A DNA stretch of 64,000 nucleotides, taken from assembly GCA_020350885.1 (NCBI GenBank), contig CP070727.1, positions 282,813-346,812 on the forward strand. The letters are read 5' to 3'. The translations under genes were made by a program, and so were the position numbers. Below are positions 42,170 through 51,571 of this stretch, in pieces. Under the pieces are notes generated by a model that was not told where the DNA came from, did no database searches, and was given only the letters and a program-made list of their open reading frames with translations. This stretch comes from a bacterium (GTDB taxonomy: Bacteria; Krumholzibacteriota; Krumholzibacteriia; Krumholzibacteriales; Krumholzibacteriaceae). How positions within the stretch are numbered: position 1 is the first letter of the stretch; each line of letters starts with the position of its first letter.

Positions 42170-43309
42170 CTACCCGAGTGGATTGCGCCCCATAAACAGC
42201 TGATACCCTATCTGAAGCGCTTCCTCCAGCTCCTCGCGCTCGCCCTCCCCGGCACCTTCGATTCGGGCCGTGAGGTCACGCACGAACCGCCCCGCAACGG
42301 ACGCTTCGGGAACCGACTCGAGATCCTCTCTCGAGATGGCCCGGTCCGGACCGGGACCTGCAAGGCGTACGGAGAAGTAATGCGACTCGAGCTCATCAAC
42401 CGCCAGTGCAGGATCGATCGCAGCTTCCACCCCGATCACGCCCGTAAAGGAGAGCTCGAGAACGGCATCAGGATCCTCAGGAACACCCGCCAGCACAGCC
42501 CGCACGAGCCCCTCCGTCGCATCGAGGCCCGTACAGTCGAGGCGGTGACGCTCGATGCGCCGTATCCCGACCGGTACCCGCTCGTATACGGCCCTTCCGT
42601 CCGAGAGTGTGACCGATACGGCAGCGCCGGAGCCCCTCTGATCCCGCGCCAGAAGCTCAGGGGCGCCGCTGTAGAGTACGGGAGGATCACTGTCCCGCAC
42701 AACGAGGTAGGAATGCCAGTGTCCCAGGGCCACGTAATCGAAACCCTTCCGGAGATCCTTCAGATCGATGCGGTTATCCCCGGGTTCGTTGATGCCGGCG
42801 GCCCCCTCGACCGAACCGTGCACCATCAGTATGTTCCAGGAGCAGAAACCCTCTGGTTCGAGATCCGCGACGGAAAGCTCAGGGGCGGCCGGTGTGGTCA
42901 GCGCCCTGGCGTGTACCGCGAGCGAAAGATCGTCGAATACGATACTGGTTCGTTCGGGTGTGACGAGATGAACAGCTCCACTGGCCTCGAAACGGTCCCG
43001 CTCGCGTTCGTAGACGGTACCGGGCGCCCAGAAATCGTGACTGCCCGGAAGGATCACCGTCCGGCATCCGCCCGTTTCACTCAAGGCACCGATCGTGAAT
43101 GCGAGATCCCGCTCGGATACCTGATACGCCGATTCGAATAGATCGCCAGCGATCAGAAGCAGATCGTACCCTTGTGACTTGCAGAGCTGCGTGATACGGC
43201 CGAAGGCGGCACGCACCGCCTCCCGCTGTTCTTCCCCCCTGGCGCCGAGAAACTCGAACCGGGCTCCGATATGGACATCCGACGTATGGAGAATGCGGAC
43301 CGGTTTCAT
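42170..43309 (-). CDS. SbcD/Mre11-type metallophosphoesterase (YhaO-like)
   Basis: 379 residues. Mre11 motifs in order: HTSDVHIG (first metal ligands), LLIAGDLF, LPGSHDFW, MVHGS, and ALGHWH. In most members the third motif is GNHD; here Ser replaces the Asn that contacts the metals, which may alter or weaken cleavage. The C-terminal capping domain is present. It is immediately upstream of the SbcC/YhaN-like gene, its expected partner. It lies divergently from ftcD, with a 120-base shared promoter region. Confidence 0.9.
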   Translation of the reverse strand: MKPVRILHTSDVHIGARFEFLGARGEEQREAVRAAFGRITQLCKSQGYDLLLIAGDLFESAYQVSERDLAFTIGALSETGGCRTVILPGSHDFWAPGTVYERERDRFEASGAVHLVTPERTSIVFDDLSLAVHARALTTPAAPELSVADLEPEGFCSWNILMVHGSVEGAAGINEPGDNRIDLKDLRKGFDYVALGHWHSYLVVRDSDPPVLYSGAPELLARDQRGSGAAVSVTLSDGRAVYERVPVGIRRIERHRLDCTGLDATEGLVRAVLAGVPEDPDAVLELSFTGVIGVEAAIDPALAVDELESHYFSVRLAGPGPDRAISREDLESVPEASVAGRFVRDLTARIEGAGEGEREELEEALQIGYQLFMGRNPLG

Positions 43310-43344
43310 CTGAGAGATGATGCTTCGTTCCCTACAGCTCGTCC

Positions 43345-43372
43345 TTGACCTCGTGTGCGGACTGCCTATATT
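43345..43372 (+). promoter_or_regulatory. Promoter of ftcD
   Basis: TTGACC (43345-43350, 5 of 6), a 16-base spacer and TATATT (43367-43372, 5 of 6), about 58 bases before the ATG. Confidence 0.6.
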
Positions 43373-43429
43373 CTAGGACATCTAAGCTATATTGCCAGAA
43401 TACGAGTGATAGTACAAGGAGTGTTGCAG

Positions 43430-45109
43430 ATGATGAAGCTGGTGGAATGCGTCCCTAACTTCAGTGAAGGCAGGGACATGTCCAAGATCAACCAGATTAC
43501 CGGCGAAATCGAGAAGACGGAAGGTGTGAAGCTTCTCGATGTCGATCCTGGCAAGGACACCAATAGAACGGTCGTGACGTTTATCGGCACCCCCGAAGGT
43601 GCAGTCGAGGCCGCCTTCAGGGCGATAGCCAAGGCGGCTGAGGTACTCGATATGTCGAAGCATACGGGGGCGCACGCCCGCATGGGCGCAACCGATGTCT
43701 GCCCCTTCGTTCCGGTCTCCGGTGTGACAATGGAAGACTGCATAGAGCTCGCCCGCCGGCTCGGTGAGCGGGTCGGCCGAGAGCTCGATATACCCGTCTA
43801 CCTGTATGAGGAGGCGGCAACGAAACCGGAGTGGAAAAACCTCGCCACCGTACGGGCCGGAGAGTACGAAGGCCTTGCGGATAAGTTGAAGGATCCCGAA
43901 TGGAAGCCCGACTTCGGGCCTGCGAAGTTCAATCCCAGGACCGGCGCAACGGTGATCGGCGCCAGGGAGTTTCTCATCGCCTACAACATCAATCTGAACA
44001 CGAGGGACCGATCGGTGGCCCGCGAGATAGCGTTTACGATCAGAGAGAAAGGGCGTCTCAAACGGGATGCCGACGGTGTAATCGTACGTGACGAGAACGG
44101 TAAGGCGCTACGGATCCCCGGAACATTCAAGGCCTGTAAGGCGGTCGGGTGGTACATGGAGGACTTCGGCAGGGCACAGATATCGATGAACCTCGTTAAC
44201 TACAAGATCACACCACCGCACCTCGTCTTCGACGAGTGCTCACGGATGGCGGAGCAGATGGGTGCACGTGTAACCGGGAGCGAGCTGGTGGGCCTCATTC
44301 CCCTCGAGGCGATGCTCCAGGCCGGGCGTTACTACCTGCAAAAACAGGGTAAAACAACAGGGGTGCCGGAGTCCGAGCTGATCCATGTCGCCGTGCTCTC
44401 GATGGGGCTCGGTGATCTCTATCCCTTCGAGCCGGGGAAGAAGATCATCGAATACCAGTTCGAACGCGGCGGCAACCTCACCGGCATGAAGGTCGATGCA
44501 TTCACCGAGCTGCTCTCGACCGACGCCCCGGCCCCCGGGGGCGGGAGCGTGGCGGCCCTCTGCGGAGCTCTGAGCGGGGCACTCTCCTCGATGGTCGCCT
44601 CACTCACGCATGGAAAGAAGGGCTACGAAGAGACGAACGAGGAGATGGACCGTATCGGAGTCGAGGCGCAGAGCCTAAAGGACGAATTTCTCGCAGATGT
44701 CGACCGTGACACCGAGGCCTTCAACCGCGTCATGGATGCAATGCGCCTGCCGAAAAAGACGGACGAGGACAAGGCCGCCAGGATAGAAGCGATCGAGATG
44801 ACCACGAAGGAGGCGACCCTGGTGCCCCTCGGTGTTCTGCGGCGTACGGAGAGGGCCGTGGAGCTCGCAGAAGGAGTCGTAAAGCGCGGAAACCGGAACT
44901 CGGTCAGTGATGCAGGCGTTGCAGCACTCACCGCCCGCACCGCAGCCGAGGGAGCCTATCTCAATGTTCGAATAAACCTTCCCGGTATCGAGGACGAGAA
45001 GTTCAAGAGAGAGACCCTCAAGGAAGCGGAGAAGCTGCGAAAGGTTGTTGTGAAGCGATCAGAGGAGGCGGTCGCCGCGGCAGAGAAAATCATATCTGAA
45101 GAGGAGTAA
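43430..45109 (+). CDS. ftcD: Fused glutamate formimidoyltransferase-formimidoyl-THF cyclodeaminase
   Basis: 559 residues from the ATG at 43430-43432 with AAGGAG 8 bases upstream. Residues 1-320 are the formimidoyltransferase (VECVPNFSEGRD, HTGAHARMGATDVCPFVPVSG, the His and metal region, and KPDFGPAKFNPRTGATVIGA). Residues about 370-559 are the cyclodeaminase (APAPGGGSVAALCGALSGAL). The order is as in the mammalian bifunctional enzyme; many bacteria encode the two separately. The pair converts formimidoylglutamate plus tetrahydrofolate to methenyl-THF, glutamate and ammonia, usually at the end of histidine degradation. No hut genes are in the window. Confidence 0.95.
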   Translation: MMKLVECVPNFSEGRDMSKINQITGEIEKTEGVKLLDVDPGKDTNRTVVTFIGTPEGAVEAAFRAIAKAAEVLDMSKHTGAHARMGATDVCPFVPVSGVTMEDCIELARRLGERVGRELDIPVYLYEEAATKPEWKNLATVRAGEYEGLADKLKDPEWKPDFGPAKFNPRTGATVIGAREFLIAYNINLNTRDRSVAREIAFTIREKGRLKRDADGVIVRDENGKALRIPGTFKACKAVGWYMEDFGRAQISMNLVNYKITPPHLVFDECSRMAEQMGARVTGSELVGLIPLEAMLQAGRYYLQKQGKTTGVPESELIHVAVLSMGLGDLYPFEPGKKIIEYQFERGGNLTGMKVDAFTELLSTDAPAPGGGSVAALCGALSGALSSMVASLTHGKKGYEETNEEMDRIGVEAQSLKDEFLADVDRDTEAFNRVMDAMRLPKKTDEDKAARIEAIEMTTKEATLVPLGVLRRTERAVELAEGVVKRGNRNSVSDAGVAALTARTAAEGAYLNVRINLPGIEDEKFKRETLKEAEKLRKVVVKRSEEAVAAAEKIISEEE

Positions 45110-45187
45110 TGTTGTGCAATGCCGGGCGGGTGCAGGGATCATCGTTTTGGCACCGGGGGCCGGGCGTTTGAATGGAGAGGTGTTTCC

Positions 45188-46462
45188 ATGATAACACTCG
45201 ACACAAAGCTCCTCCGCCCCCACCTCGGTGACGATGACATAGCACATGAGATGCCGCACGCAATCGAAGCCCTCCGATCGATCCTCCGGCGGGAATGCGT
45301 TCAGGCGGATATGCTCGGCTGGCTGGACCTGCCGGGGACGGGTACGCGCGAGATCGGCGCAATCGCTGACACGGCGAAGCGGATACAGGACGAGAACGAC
45401 TGCCTCGTCGTGATCGGCATCGGAGGATCGTATCTCGGTGCACGGGCGGCGATCGAGGCCCTGCCCGATTCGGCGCGCTTTCCGGTACACTTTGCGGGCA
45501 ACAACCTCTCTCCCGAATACCACGAGCGGTTGCTCGCAACGCTCTCGGGGAAACGGTTCACGCTCTGCGTCATATCGAAATCGGGAACGACAACCGAGCC
45601 GGCGGTCGCCTTCCGAATCCTCAAGGCAAAGCTTATCGAAGCATTTGGATCGGATCATATCAACAACCGGATTATCGTAATCACCGATCCCTCGGCAGGT
45701 GCCCTTCGTTCAATCGCCGGAACGGAAGGGTATATGGTCTTCCCGATCCCACCCGGTGTCGGAGGACGCTTCAGTGTGCTCTCGGCGGTAGGACTCGTGC
45801 CGTGTGCCGTTGCGGGGATTTCGATACGCGAGATGCTTCGAGGCGCTGAAGCCGCTCTCGGCAGGTACTCGAAGCCACTGGCCGAAAACGACGCCCTGCG
45901 CTACGCGGTGATCAGGAATCTCCTTCATAGGCGTCGATGTGCGGTCGAGGTCCTCTCGACCTTTCATCCCGAACTCACCTACCTCTGCGAATGGTGGAAA
46001 CAGCTCGCCGGCGAATCCGAGGGAAAGAAGGGCAAGGGACTCTATCCCGCCTCGGCGGTAATGACGACCGACCTCCATTCGCTGGGCCAGTACCTCCAGG
46101 AAGGTGCCCGCATAATGCTCGAGACCTTCCTCGTCGCCACGGAGCCGCGGCGCGATATCGCCGTGCCCCCGGACACGGACGACCTCGACAACCTCAACTA
46201 TCTCGCCGGCCGCCCCATGAGCGAGATCAACCGCAAGGCCTTCGAAGGCACGGTCGACGCCCACGCGTCCGGCGGCCTGCCGGTGCTCTCGATAGAGGTG
46301 CCGGTCATCAATGTGGAAGCGATCGGCTCGCTCTTCGTATTCTTCGAGATGTCGATCGCCGTCTCGGGACTCATGCTCGGTATCAATCCCTTCGATCAGC
46401 CCGGCGTGGAAGAGTACAAACGGAGAATGTTCAATCTCCTCGGTAAGCCGGGGGTCGAATGA
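45188..46462 (+). CDS. pgi: Glucose-6-phosphate isomerase
   Basis: 424 residues from the ATG at 45188-45190, with GAGAGGTG upstream; a longer in-frame start lacks support. SIS-fold motifs are clear: VIGIGGSYLGARAAIEAL, the phosphate-binding VISKSGTTTEPAVAF and GVGGRFSVLSAVGL. The length fits the Bacillus/Thermotoga type (about 450), shorter than the E. coli enzyme (549). It interconverts glucose-6-P and fructose-6-P in glycolysis and gluconeogenesis. Confidence 0.95.
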   Translation: MITLDTKLLRPHLGDDDIAHEMPHAIEALRSILRRECVQADMLGWLDLPGTGTREIGAIADTAKRIQDENDCLVVIGIGGSYLGARAAIEALPDSARFPVHFAGNNLSPEYHERLLATLSGKRFTLCVISKSGTTTEPAVAFRILKAKLIEAFGSDHINNRIIVITDPSAGALRSIAGTEGYMVFPIPPGVGGRFSVLSAVGLVPCAVAGISIREMLRGAEAALGRYSKPLAENDALRYAVIRNLLHRRRCAVEVLSTFHPELTYLCEWWKQLAGESEGKKGKGLYPASAVMTTDLHSLGQYLQEGARIMLETFLVATEPRRDIAVPPDTDDLDNLNYLAGRPMSEINRKAFEGTVDAHASGGLPVLSIEVPVINVEAIGSLFVFFEMSIAVSGLMLGINPFDQPGVEEYKRRMFNLLGKPGVE

Positions 46463-46554
46463 TCGTGGGCAATGTCCGCGATCGCCCGGTAAGCCTCGAG
46501 CGAAGAGAATGATATAAGGGCTCATAGGCAAGCCGGGTGCAGGGGAGGTAATCC

Positions 46555-47619
46555 ATGAAACGGATCAACGGGCACTCCGGCCCCGTATACCGGAGAACGG
46601 CGATTGTGGGCACTTCGCTCGTGCTCGCACTTCTTTGCACACTCCACCCCTCGTGTTCGAAAGACCGCCCCTTCACGAAGGAATCCTTCTTGATGGGCAC
46701 GAGGGTCCTCATCACGATCTACGGCCTCGATCACAATGCTGCGCAGCGGGCGGCACGGGAAGCGATGCGGGAGCTTCACCGTGTCGAGAGTGTCATGAGC
46801 ACATGGAAGGAGGACAGCGAGATCTCGCGCCTCAACAGGGAATCGAAAGGCGAACCGTATCACGTCTCCAACGATCTCTTTACACTCGTCGACAGCTCCC
46901 TCTACTACTCGAAGATCACCTCGGGCGCCTTCGACATCACCGCCCGTCCATTGGTCCGCCTGTGGGGATTCCAGGGTGGCGAGGAGAAACTTCCGACCGA
47001 CGAAGAGATCGTCGAAACAAGAGCCGTGGTCGGTTATACAAAGATCACACTTGACCGGGCGGCATCTACAATAACGCTGCCCGTAGGCATGTCACTCGAT
47101 CTCGCGGGCATCGCAAAAGGGTACGGCGTCGATAGAGCCGCCGATGTATTGAAAGCGCACGGCGCTTCGAGCGCCCTCGTGAACCTCGGTGGCAATATCT
47201 ATGCGATCGGCTCACCGCCCGGCAAGGAAGCCTGGACGATCGGGATCAGGGACCCGAAGGGAACGACCGATGTCGTCGGAACACTGCAGATCAGCGACGA
47301 GGCCGTAGCCACATCCGGGAACTACGAGAATTTCAGGATCATTGAAGGAACGGCATACGGACACATCATCGATCCCCGCACGGGTTGGCCCGTCGACGAT
47401 GTGCTGAGCGTGACCGCGGTGGCTCCCACCGCACTCGCCTCGGACGCACTCTCGACCGGTCTCTTCGTCCTCGGTCCCGAGGACGGGACCGCAATCGTCG
47501 TGGCATCGCCGGCCGTGAAGGCGCTCTTTGCCGTGCCGGATGGCCCGGGCATCTCGTACACGAGAGCCGGCGATTTCGGCGGAAACCTATTACTCCGGGA
47601 GGAAACTCATGAAAAGTAG
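46555..47619 (+). CDS. apbE: FAD:protein FMN transferase lipoprotein (ApbE)
   Basis: 354 residues with GGGGAGG upstream. Lipobox LHPSC (about Cys34). ApbE motifs: SFLMGTRVLITIYG, VMSTWKEDSEISRLN, SGAFDITARPLVRLWGF, SLDLAGIAKGYGVD, LVNLGGNIYAIG, and the C-terminal HIIDPRTGWPV with the metal-binding Asp/Thr. It moves FMN from FAD onto Thr/Ser of target proteins in the periplasm. Rnf subunits G and D, whose operon lies convergently 3 kb away, are the classic targets and carry matching sites. Confidence 0.95.
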   Translation: MKRINGHSGPVYRRTAIVGTSLVLALLCTLHPSCSKDRPFTKESFLMGTRVLITIYGLDHNAAQRAAREAMRELHRVESVMSTWKEDSEISRLNRESKGEPYHVSNDLFTLVDSSLYYSKITSGAFDITARPLVRLWGFQGGEEKLPTDEEIVETRAVVGYTKITLDRAASTITLPVGMSLDLAGIAKGYGVDRAADVLKAHGASSALVNLGGNIYAIGSPPGKEAWTIGIRDPKGTTDVVGTLQISDEAVATSGNYENFRIIEGTAYGHIIDPRTGWPVDDVLSVTAVAPTALASDALSTGLFVLGPEDGTAIVVASPAVKALFAVPDGPGISYTRAGDFGGNLLLREETHEK

Positions 47620-48064
47620 GACATTCGTGCTCGGTACCATTATCCTCGTCATTATGATCGGTTTCGCCGTGAGTGATCCGATCGGTGGAAGGGACAAAGA
47701 GACCGGCGACCTCACCGATCTGGATTCGGTGAAGGGATTCCTGCACGGCAAGGTCGAGGGAATCCTCAAGAAGGGCTGCAGCATCTCGGGTTGCCACAGG
47801 GGCTCATACCCGAAGGCGAAGCTGAATCTCGAACCGGAGAAATGGCTCGAGGAGATGAAGGATGTCCCGAGCCGTCAGAAACAAGAGATCGCTTTGATCG
47901 ACACCACCGATCCCGAAAAAAGCTATCTCCTGTGGAAGATCCGTGGTGATGAAGGGATTGCGGGCAAGCGGATGCCGATACAGGCAGCACCGCTCACCGG
48001 TGAAGAGATCACAACGCTCCGGCTCTACATCCATGTACTTCACGTGCTGGAGAGCGGGAAGTAG
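47609..48064 (+). CDS. Exported cytochrome c-like protein with CX4CH motif
   Basis: 151 residues from the ATG at 47609-47611, overlapping the apbE stop, with GGGAGGAAA upstream. Signal anchor at about residues 6-22. The motif GCSISGCH spaces the cysteines by four residues (CX4CH) rather than the standard CXXCH; proteins of a widespread single-domain family with CXXSXCH, a Met ligand near RMP (here GKRMPIQ) and a LTGEEITTLRLYI ending share this shape and are annotated as cytochrome c-like. Heme attachment therefore needs testing. It is in an operon with apbE and a membrane protein. Confidence 0.75.
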   Translation: MKSRTFVLGTIILVIMIGFAVSDPIGGRDKETGDLTDLDSVKGFLHGKVEGILKKGCSISGCHRGSYPKAKLNLEPEKWLEEMKDVPSRQKQEIALIDTTDPEKSYLLWKIRGDEGIAGKRMPIQAAPLTGEEITTLRLYIHVLHVLESGK

Positions 48065-48136
48065 TGATGCCCATTCGATCACCGAAGACAATTCGCATGA
48101 CGGTGCACGGAACGGGGGAAGGCGGTCCGCAGGGTC

Positions 48137-48622
48137 ATGTCTCTTAAAAGAGACCTACATCTTCCGATTCTGGTGCTCATACTCCTCTCGATCGGGGGGC
48201 TGCTCCTGCACCTGCGTCTTCATCCGGTCTCGTTCGATTCCGGGCGCGGGGAGAATCCGGCGAACGTTATCCCTTTCATATCGGCACTGCTCGGAGCCGT
48301 CGCCGTGCCGATTCTGCTGAGCTCGGCCCGCACCTTCGTCATCGGTTATCTGATAAACGGCATGGCGGTCGTGATCGGCACGATCACGATGGCACACATG
48401 AGCATTGCAGCCCCACCGTATCCCGTGACCATATCCGGGATACTGATGAATACATCGATCCCGTACATTATTCTCCTCATTCCGAAGCTGCTCATCGGGC
48501 AACGGATCATGTTCTTCTACCATCCGAACGGAATGGGTAGGTTCTTTACCGCGTGGTGGTGGCTCAGGCACTTCGCCTATCTGAGTGGGATCTACACACT
48601 CGGCCACCTTCTCTGGAGGTAG
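48137..48622 (+). CDS. Small polytopic membrane protein
   Basis: 161 residues; AGGG precedes the ATG. Four or so hydrophobic helices (LPILVLILLSIGGLLLHL, VIPFISALLGAVAVPILL, MAVVIGTITMAHMSIAA, IPYIILLIPKLLI, and a Trp/His-rich WWWLRHFAYLSG). Histidines in the helices could ligate heme b, but this is speculation. It lies 72 bases after the CX4CH cytochrome gene and 3 bases before a 31-codon membrane peptide. Family not recognised. Confidence 0.7.
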   Translation: MSLKRDLHLPILVLILLSIGGLLLHLRLHPVSFDSGRGENPANVIPFISALLGAVAVPILLSSARTFVIGYLINGMAVVIGTITMAHMSIAAPPYPVTISGILMNTSIPYIILLIPKLLIGQRIMFFYHPNGMGRFFTAWWWLRHFAYLSGIYTLGHLLWR

Positions 48623-48625
48623 CGA

Positions 48626-48721
48626 ATGAGACATTTCGTGCGCGGCCGTCTGGGCTGGTGGATACTGCATATCGGTGCGGTACTGTTCCTGCTCTGGATG
48701 GGACATCTCGTTGAGTTCTAG
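48626..48721 (+). CDS. 31-residue membrane microprotein
   Basis: 31 residues, starting at the ATG at 48626-48628 with GGAGG 6 bases upstream (TGGAGGTAGCGAATG) and ending in TAG at 48719-48721. The peptide has a basic start (MRHFVRGR) and one hydrophobic helix (WWILHIGAVLFLLW). It begins 3 bases after the stop of the preceding membrane protein, so it is likely coupled and may be a subunit of the same complex. Too short for standard gene finding. Confidence 0.6.
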   Translation: MRHFVRGRLGWWILHIGAVLFLLWMGHLVEF

Positions 48722-48812
48722 AAGGAATCAGGCACCTTGATTTCACCGCGAGACGATGCTATCATTCACACAGGCACTTACCCCACAACTCCGGGATAAA
48801 GACGGTATCGAC

Positions 48813-50819
48813 ATGACAAAGCCGTTTCGATATTTCGCACTTCTGCTCCTCGTGCACTCCCTCCTTCTGACCTCCTGCACACTCGAGGACCTCGTCGACC
48901 CGGATAAGGAGGAGGTCTTCTGGGAGCAGATCAACGGGCCCCAGATCGAATCGTGCGAGGGGTTCCTCGTCGACGAGAACGGCGAGCTGCTCGCCGCGTT
49001 CTTCTACGGAGGCATCTACCGTTCCGAGGATCACGGCGAGAGCTGGGCGCCGTCGAACGACGGTCTCGGATCACTAAGTGTTCCCTGTCTCGCCCGCGGC
49101 GGCGGAGACCGTATCTATGCGGGTACGACATGGGGACTCTATATCTCCGATGACAATGGCCGGCACTGGAGCTGGGCCGACACGGTCTTTTCCATGGCCT
49201 CCATACGGGATATCGCAGCGGATGAATCAGGCCTCGTGATAGTCTCGGCTGTGACGCATTCCTTCCGATCACGGTCGCCGGTGGATCTATTGCTCCGTTC
49301 CCTGGACCACGGCGAAACGTGGACGGAACTCATCCCCTTAAGCAGCGCCTATGCGGCATACATATCAACGGCCGGGGATATCTTTATCGGAACCATGTAT
49401 GACAGTCTCTGGCGCTCCGATGACGGGGGAGATATGTGGACACAGGTGGGAATGGACGTTCATTTCGACAACATCTACTCGATAACGGAAAACGCGGACG
49501 GAGATATCTTCGTGGCATCGGGGTACGGGATCTTCGCATCGGGCGACGGCGGCGACTCCTGGATCACCATCGCCTATAAGGATGTGATCGGCCCCGTCCG
49601 CCAAGTGACGTTCGACAGCGAAGGCGCTCTGTACGCCGCCGGATTCCGTGGCTTCTACCGATCCACCGACGGTGGTGCATCCTGGGACGACATCAGGAGC
49701 GGGATGACAAATGCATACGATCTGAGGGTATGCATAGATCCCGCCGATCGCATATTCGTCGGGACCGTCAAGGGAAGCATCTTCCGCTCACTGGATGACG
49801 GTATGAGCTGGCGCCAGGTCAACGAGACGGGCATCACATCACGAACCTTGACGGATCTCGCCGTGACCGGAGATGGACTCATCATAGCCGCCGCCGGACC
49901 TGAGGGCATCTACCGCTCCACCGACAACGCCCGCACCTGGCAGAATGTGGAGGTCGGACCGCACTACAACGAAGTCTTCGTGGTGGCTGCAGACGGTGAG
50001 GATCCCCTCTTCGCCGGCACTATCGGCGTGAACTACGATGGGAGGCATGGGGGTGTATACCGGTCCACCGATACCGGTATGACCTGGGAGCAGGTAGGAC
50101 TGGCGGATCGGCGCGTGACGTATCTCTGCCGGACACCGGCTGGAGAGATCTTCGCAGGTACCACCAAAGAGCTCTTCCGCTCCCCGGACGAGGGCCAGAG
50201 CTGGGAAGAGATCGATCTCAGAGAGGGAGTTACTGGCGTACACATGCACATACTGGATATTCTGGCGACGGGAAGGGGGTATCTCTTCGTCGCCGCCTCA
50301 GGAGATATATACCGGTCGACCGATAATGGTGCAAGCTGGACGATCCCGCGCTGCATGGGACTCCCAAAACCGGCCTCCATCCTCAACCTCGCATCCAGCC
50401 GCAGTGGGGATATCTTCGCAACCGACTACTACCATGGCATCTATCGTTCGAAGGACAACGGGGAAACCTGGGAAAAGGTGCTCGCCGTCGAATCCGGCGT
50501 GCCGGTCCCCGGGCTGGATATGCACACACAGTCCTTGGTTGAACGGAATAGCGCCGCAGGGGAAGATCTACGGTCAACCGGTATACGGATCACCTCCATC
50601 GCCATTGGGCCAGACGACTGTCTGCTCGCCGGCACCGATACACGGTACATCTTCTATTCGAACGACTACGGCGACTCCTGGCACCCGCTCGCCACCATTA
50701 CAACTGGAAGTCCGTACGCATATTACGGGGGACGCTCAATCGTCTTCGATCCGGATGGACGCATACTCATGCGAACCAGAAGCGCCGTCCTGAGAAGCAT
50801 CTTTCCACTTCAGCAATAA
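48813..50819 (+). CDS. Asp-box (BNR/sortilin-like) beta-propeller lipoprotein
   Basis: 668 residues from the ATG at 48813-48815; a longer in-frame start precedes the signal peptide. Lipobox LLLTSC (about Cys20). About eleven Asp-box repeats (SxDxGxxW) follow: SDDGGDMW, STDGGASW, SLDDGMSW, STDNARTW, STDTGMTW, SPDEGQSW, STDNGASW, SKDNGETW, SNDYGDSW. These build one or two seven-bladed propellers, as in Ycf48 and sortilin. It probably binds protein or sugar ligands on the envelope; no sialidase residues were identified. Confidence 0.85.
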   Translation: MTKPFRYFALLLLVHSLLLTSCTLEDLVDPDKEEVFWEQINGPQIESCEGFLVDENGELLAAFFYGGIYRSEDHGESWAPSNDGLGSLSVPCLARGGGDRIYAGTTWGLYISDDNGRHWSWADTVFSMASIRDIAADESGLVIVSAVTHSFRSRSPVDLLLRSLDHGETWTELIPLSSAYAAYISTAGDIFIGTMYDSLWRSDDGGDMWTQVGMDVHFDNIYSITENADGDIFVASGYGIFASGDGGDSWITIAYKDVIGPVRQVTFDSEGALYAAGFRGFYRSTDGGASWDDIRSGMTNAYDLRVCIDPADRIFVGTVKGSIFRSLDDGMSWRQVNETGITSRTLTDLAVTGDGLIIAAAGPEGIYRSTDNARTWQNVEVGPHYNEVFVVAADGEDPLFAGTIGVNYDGRHGGVYRSTDTGMTWEQVGLADRRVTYLCRTPAGEIFAGTTKELFRSPDEGQSWEEIDLREGVTGVHMHILDILATGRGYLFVAASGDIYRSTDNGASWTIPRCMGLPKPASILNLASSRSGDIFATDYYHGIYRSKDNGETWEKVLAVESGVPVPGLDMHTQSLVERNSAAGEDLRSTGIRITSIAIGPDDCLLAGTDTRYIFYSNDYGDSWHPLATITTGSPYAYYGGRSIVFDPDGRILMRTRSAVLRSIFPLQQ

Positions 50820-50857
50820 CAACCGTCCGCGGTACCTGGGGGAACTTGAAGGGGGGG

Positions 50858-51571
50858 CTACTCCGCCTCGGGTGCCTGCGGCCTTTTCCCCTCGCGTCCG
50901 AGGTTGAACCACGCCCTGTGGATGGCGCAGCTTGCACAGTCGTGCTCCTTGCGTATGAGCGGCGTTCTCCCTGCGCGTTCGGCCAGGCGTATCTCGACCT
51001 GGTTCATGGCGCCGAGCAGCATACCGAGCACGATGAAGGCGCCGGGCGGCAGGATCATGAGCAGCAGCGGATAGTAGGAACTTCCGAATACGGGCACTGC
51101 GAAGACGGTGCCGTTTCCGAGGACCTCCCTGATGGCGCCGATCACGACGAGCGAGATCGTGAAACCGAATCCCATTCCGAGTCCGTCGATAATAGAGATA
51201 CCGAGTGAGTTCTTCGAAGCGAAGGCCTCGGCGCGACCCAGGATGATGCAGTTCACGACGATGAGCGGTATGAAGAGCCCCAGGCTCTTGTGCAGCTCGT
51301 GGAAGTAACCGTTCATGACGAGGTCCACGATCGTAACAAACGTGGCGATCGTTATGATGAAGGCGGGGATCCGGATCTTCTTCGGTATGAAGTTCCGTAT
51401 CGATGCGATCACCGCATTTGAGCAGACGAGCACGAAGGTCGAAGCGAGACCCATGCCGATTCCGTTCTCGGCGCTCGTCGTGACTGCGAGCGTCGGACAG
51501 AGCCCGAGCACCAGCCGGAAGATCGGGTTCTCGCTCCAGAAACCCTTTATGAACTCCTTACCGGTACTCAT
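50858..51571 (-). CDS. rnfE: Rnf complex subunit E
   Basis: 237 residues from the ATG at 51569-51571, overlapping the rnfG stop (TGATG). The RnfE pattern is clear: FWSENPIFRLVLGLCPTLAVT, TSAENGIGMGL, VVNCIILGRAEAFASKN, and GREVLGNG-type loop. Six membrane helices. An extra C-terminal tail of about 30 residues contains CASC (DCASCAIH), a possible metal site not usual for RnfE. Member of the ion-pumping ferredoxin:NAD oxidoreductase in the inner membrane. Confidence 0.95.
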   Translation of the reverse strand: MSTGKEFIKGFWSENPIFRLVLGLCPTLAVTTSAENGIGMGLASTFVLVCSNAVIASIRNFIPKKIRIPAFIITIATFVTIVDLVMNGYFHELHKSLGLFIPLIVVNCIILGRAEAFASKNSLGISIIDGLGMGFGFTISLVVIGAIREVLGNGTVFAVPVFGSSYYPLLLMILPPGAFIVLGMLLGAMNQVEIRLAERAGRTPLIRKEHDCASCAIHRAWFNLGREGKRPQAPEAE

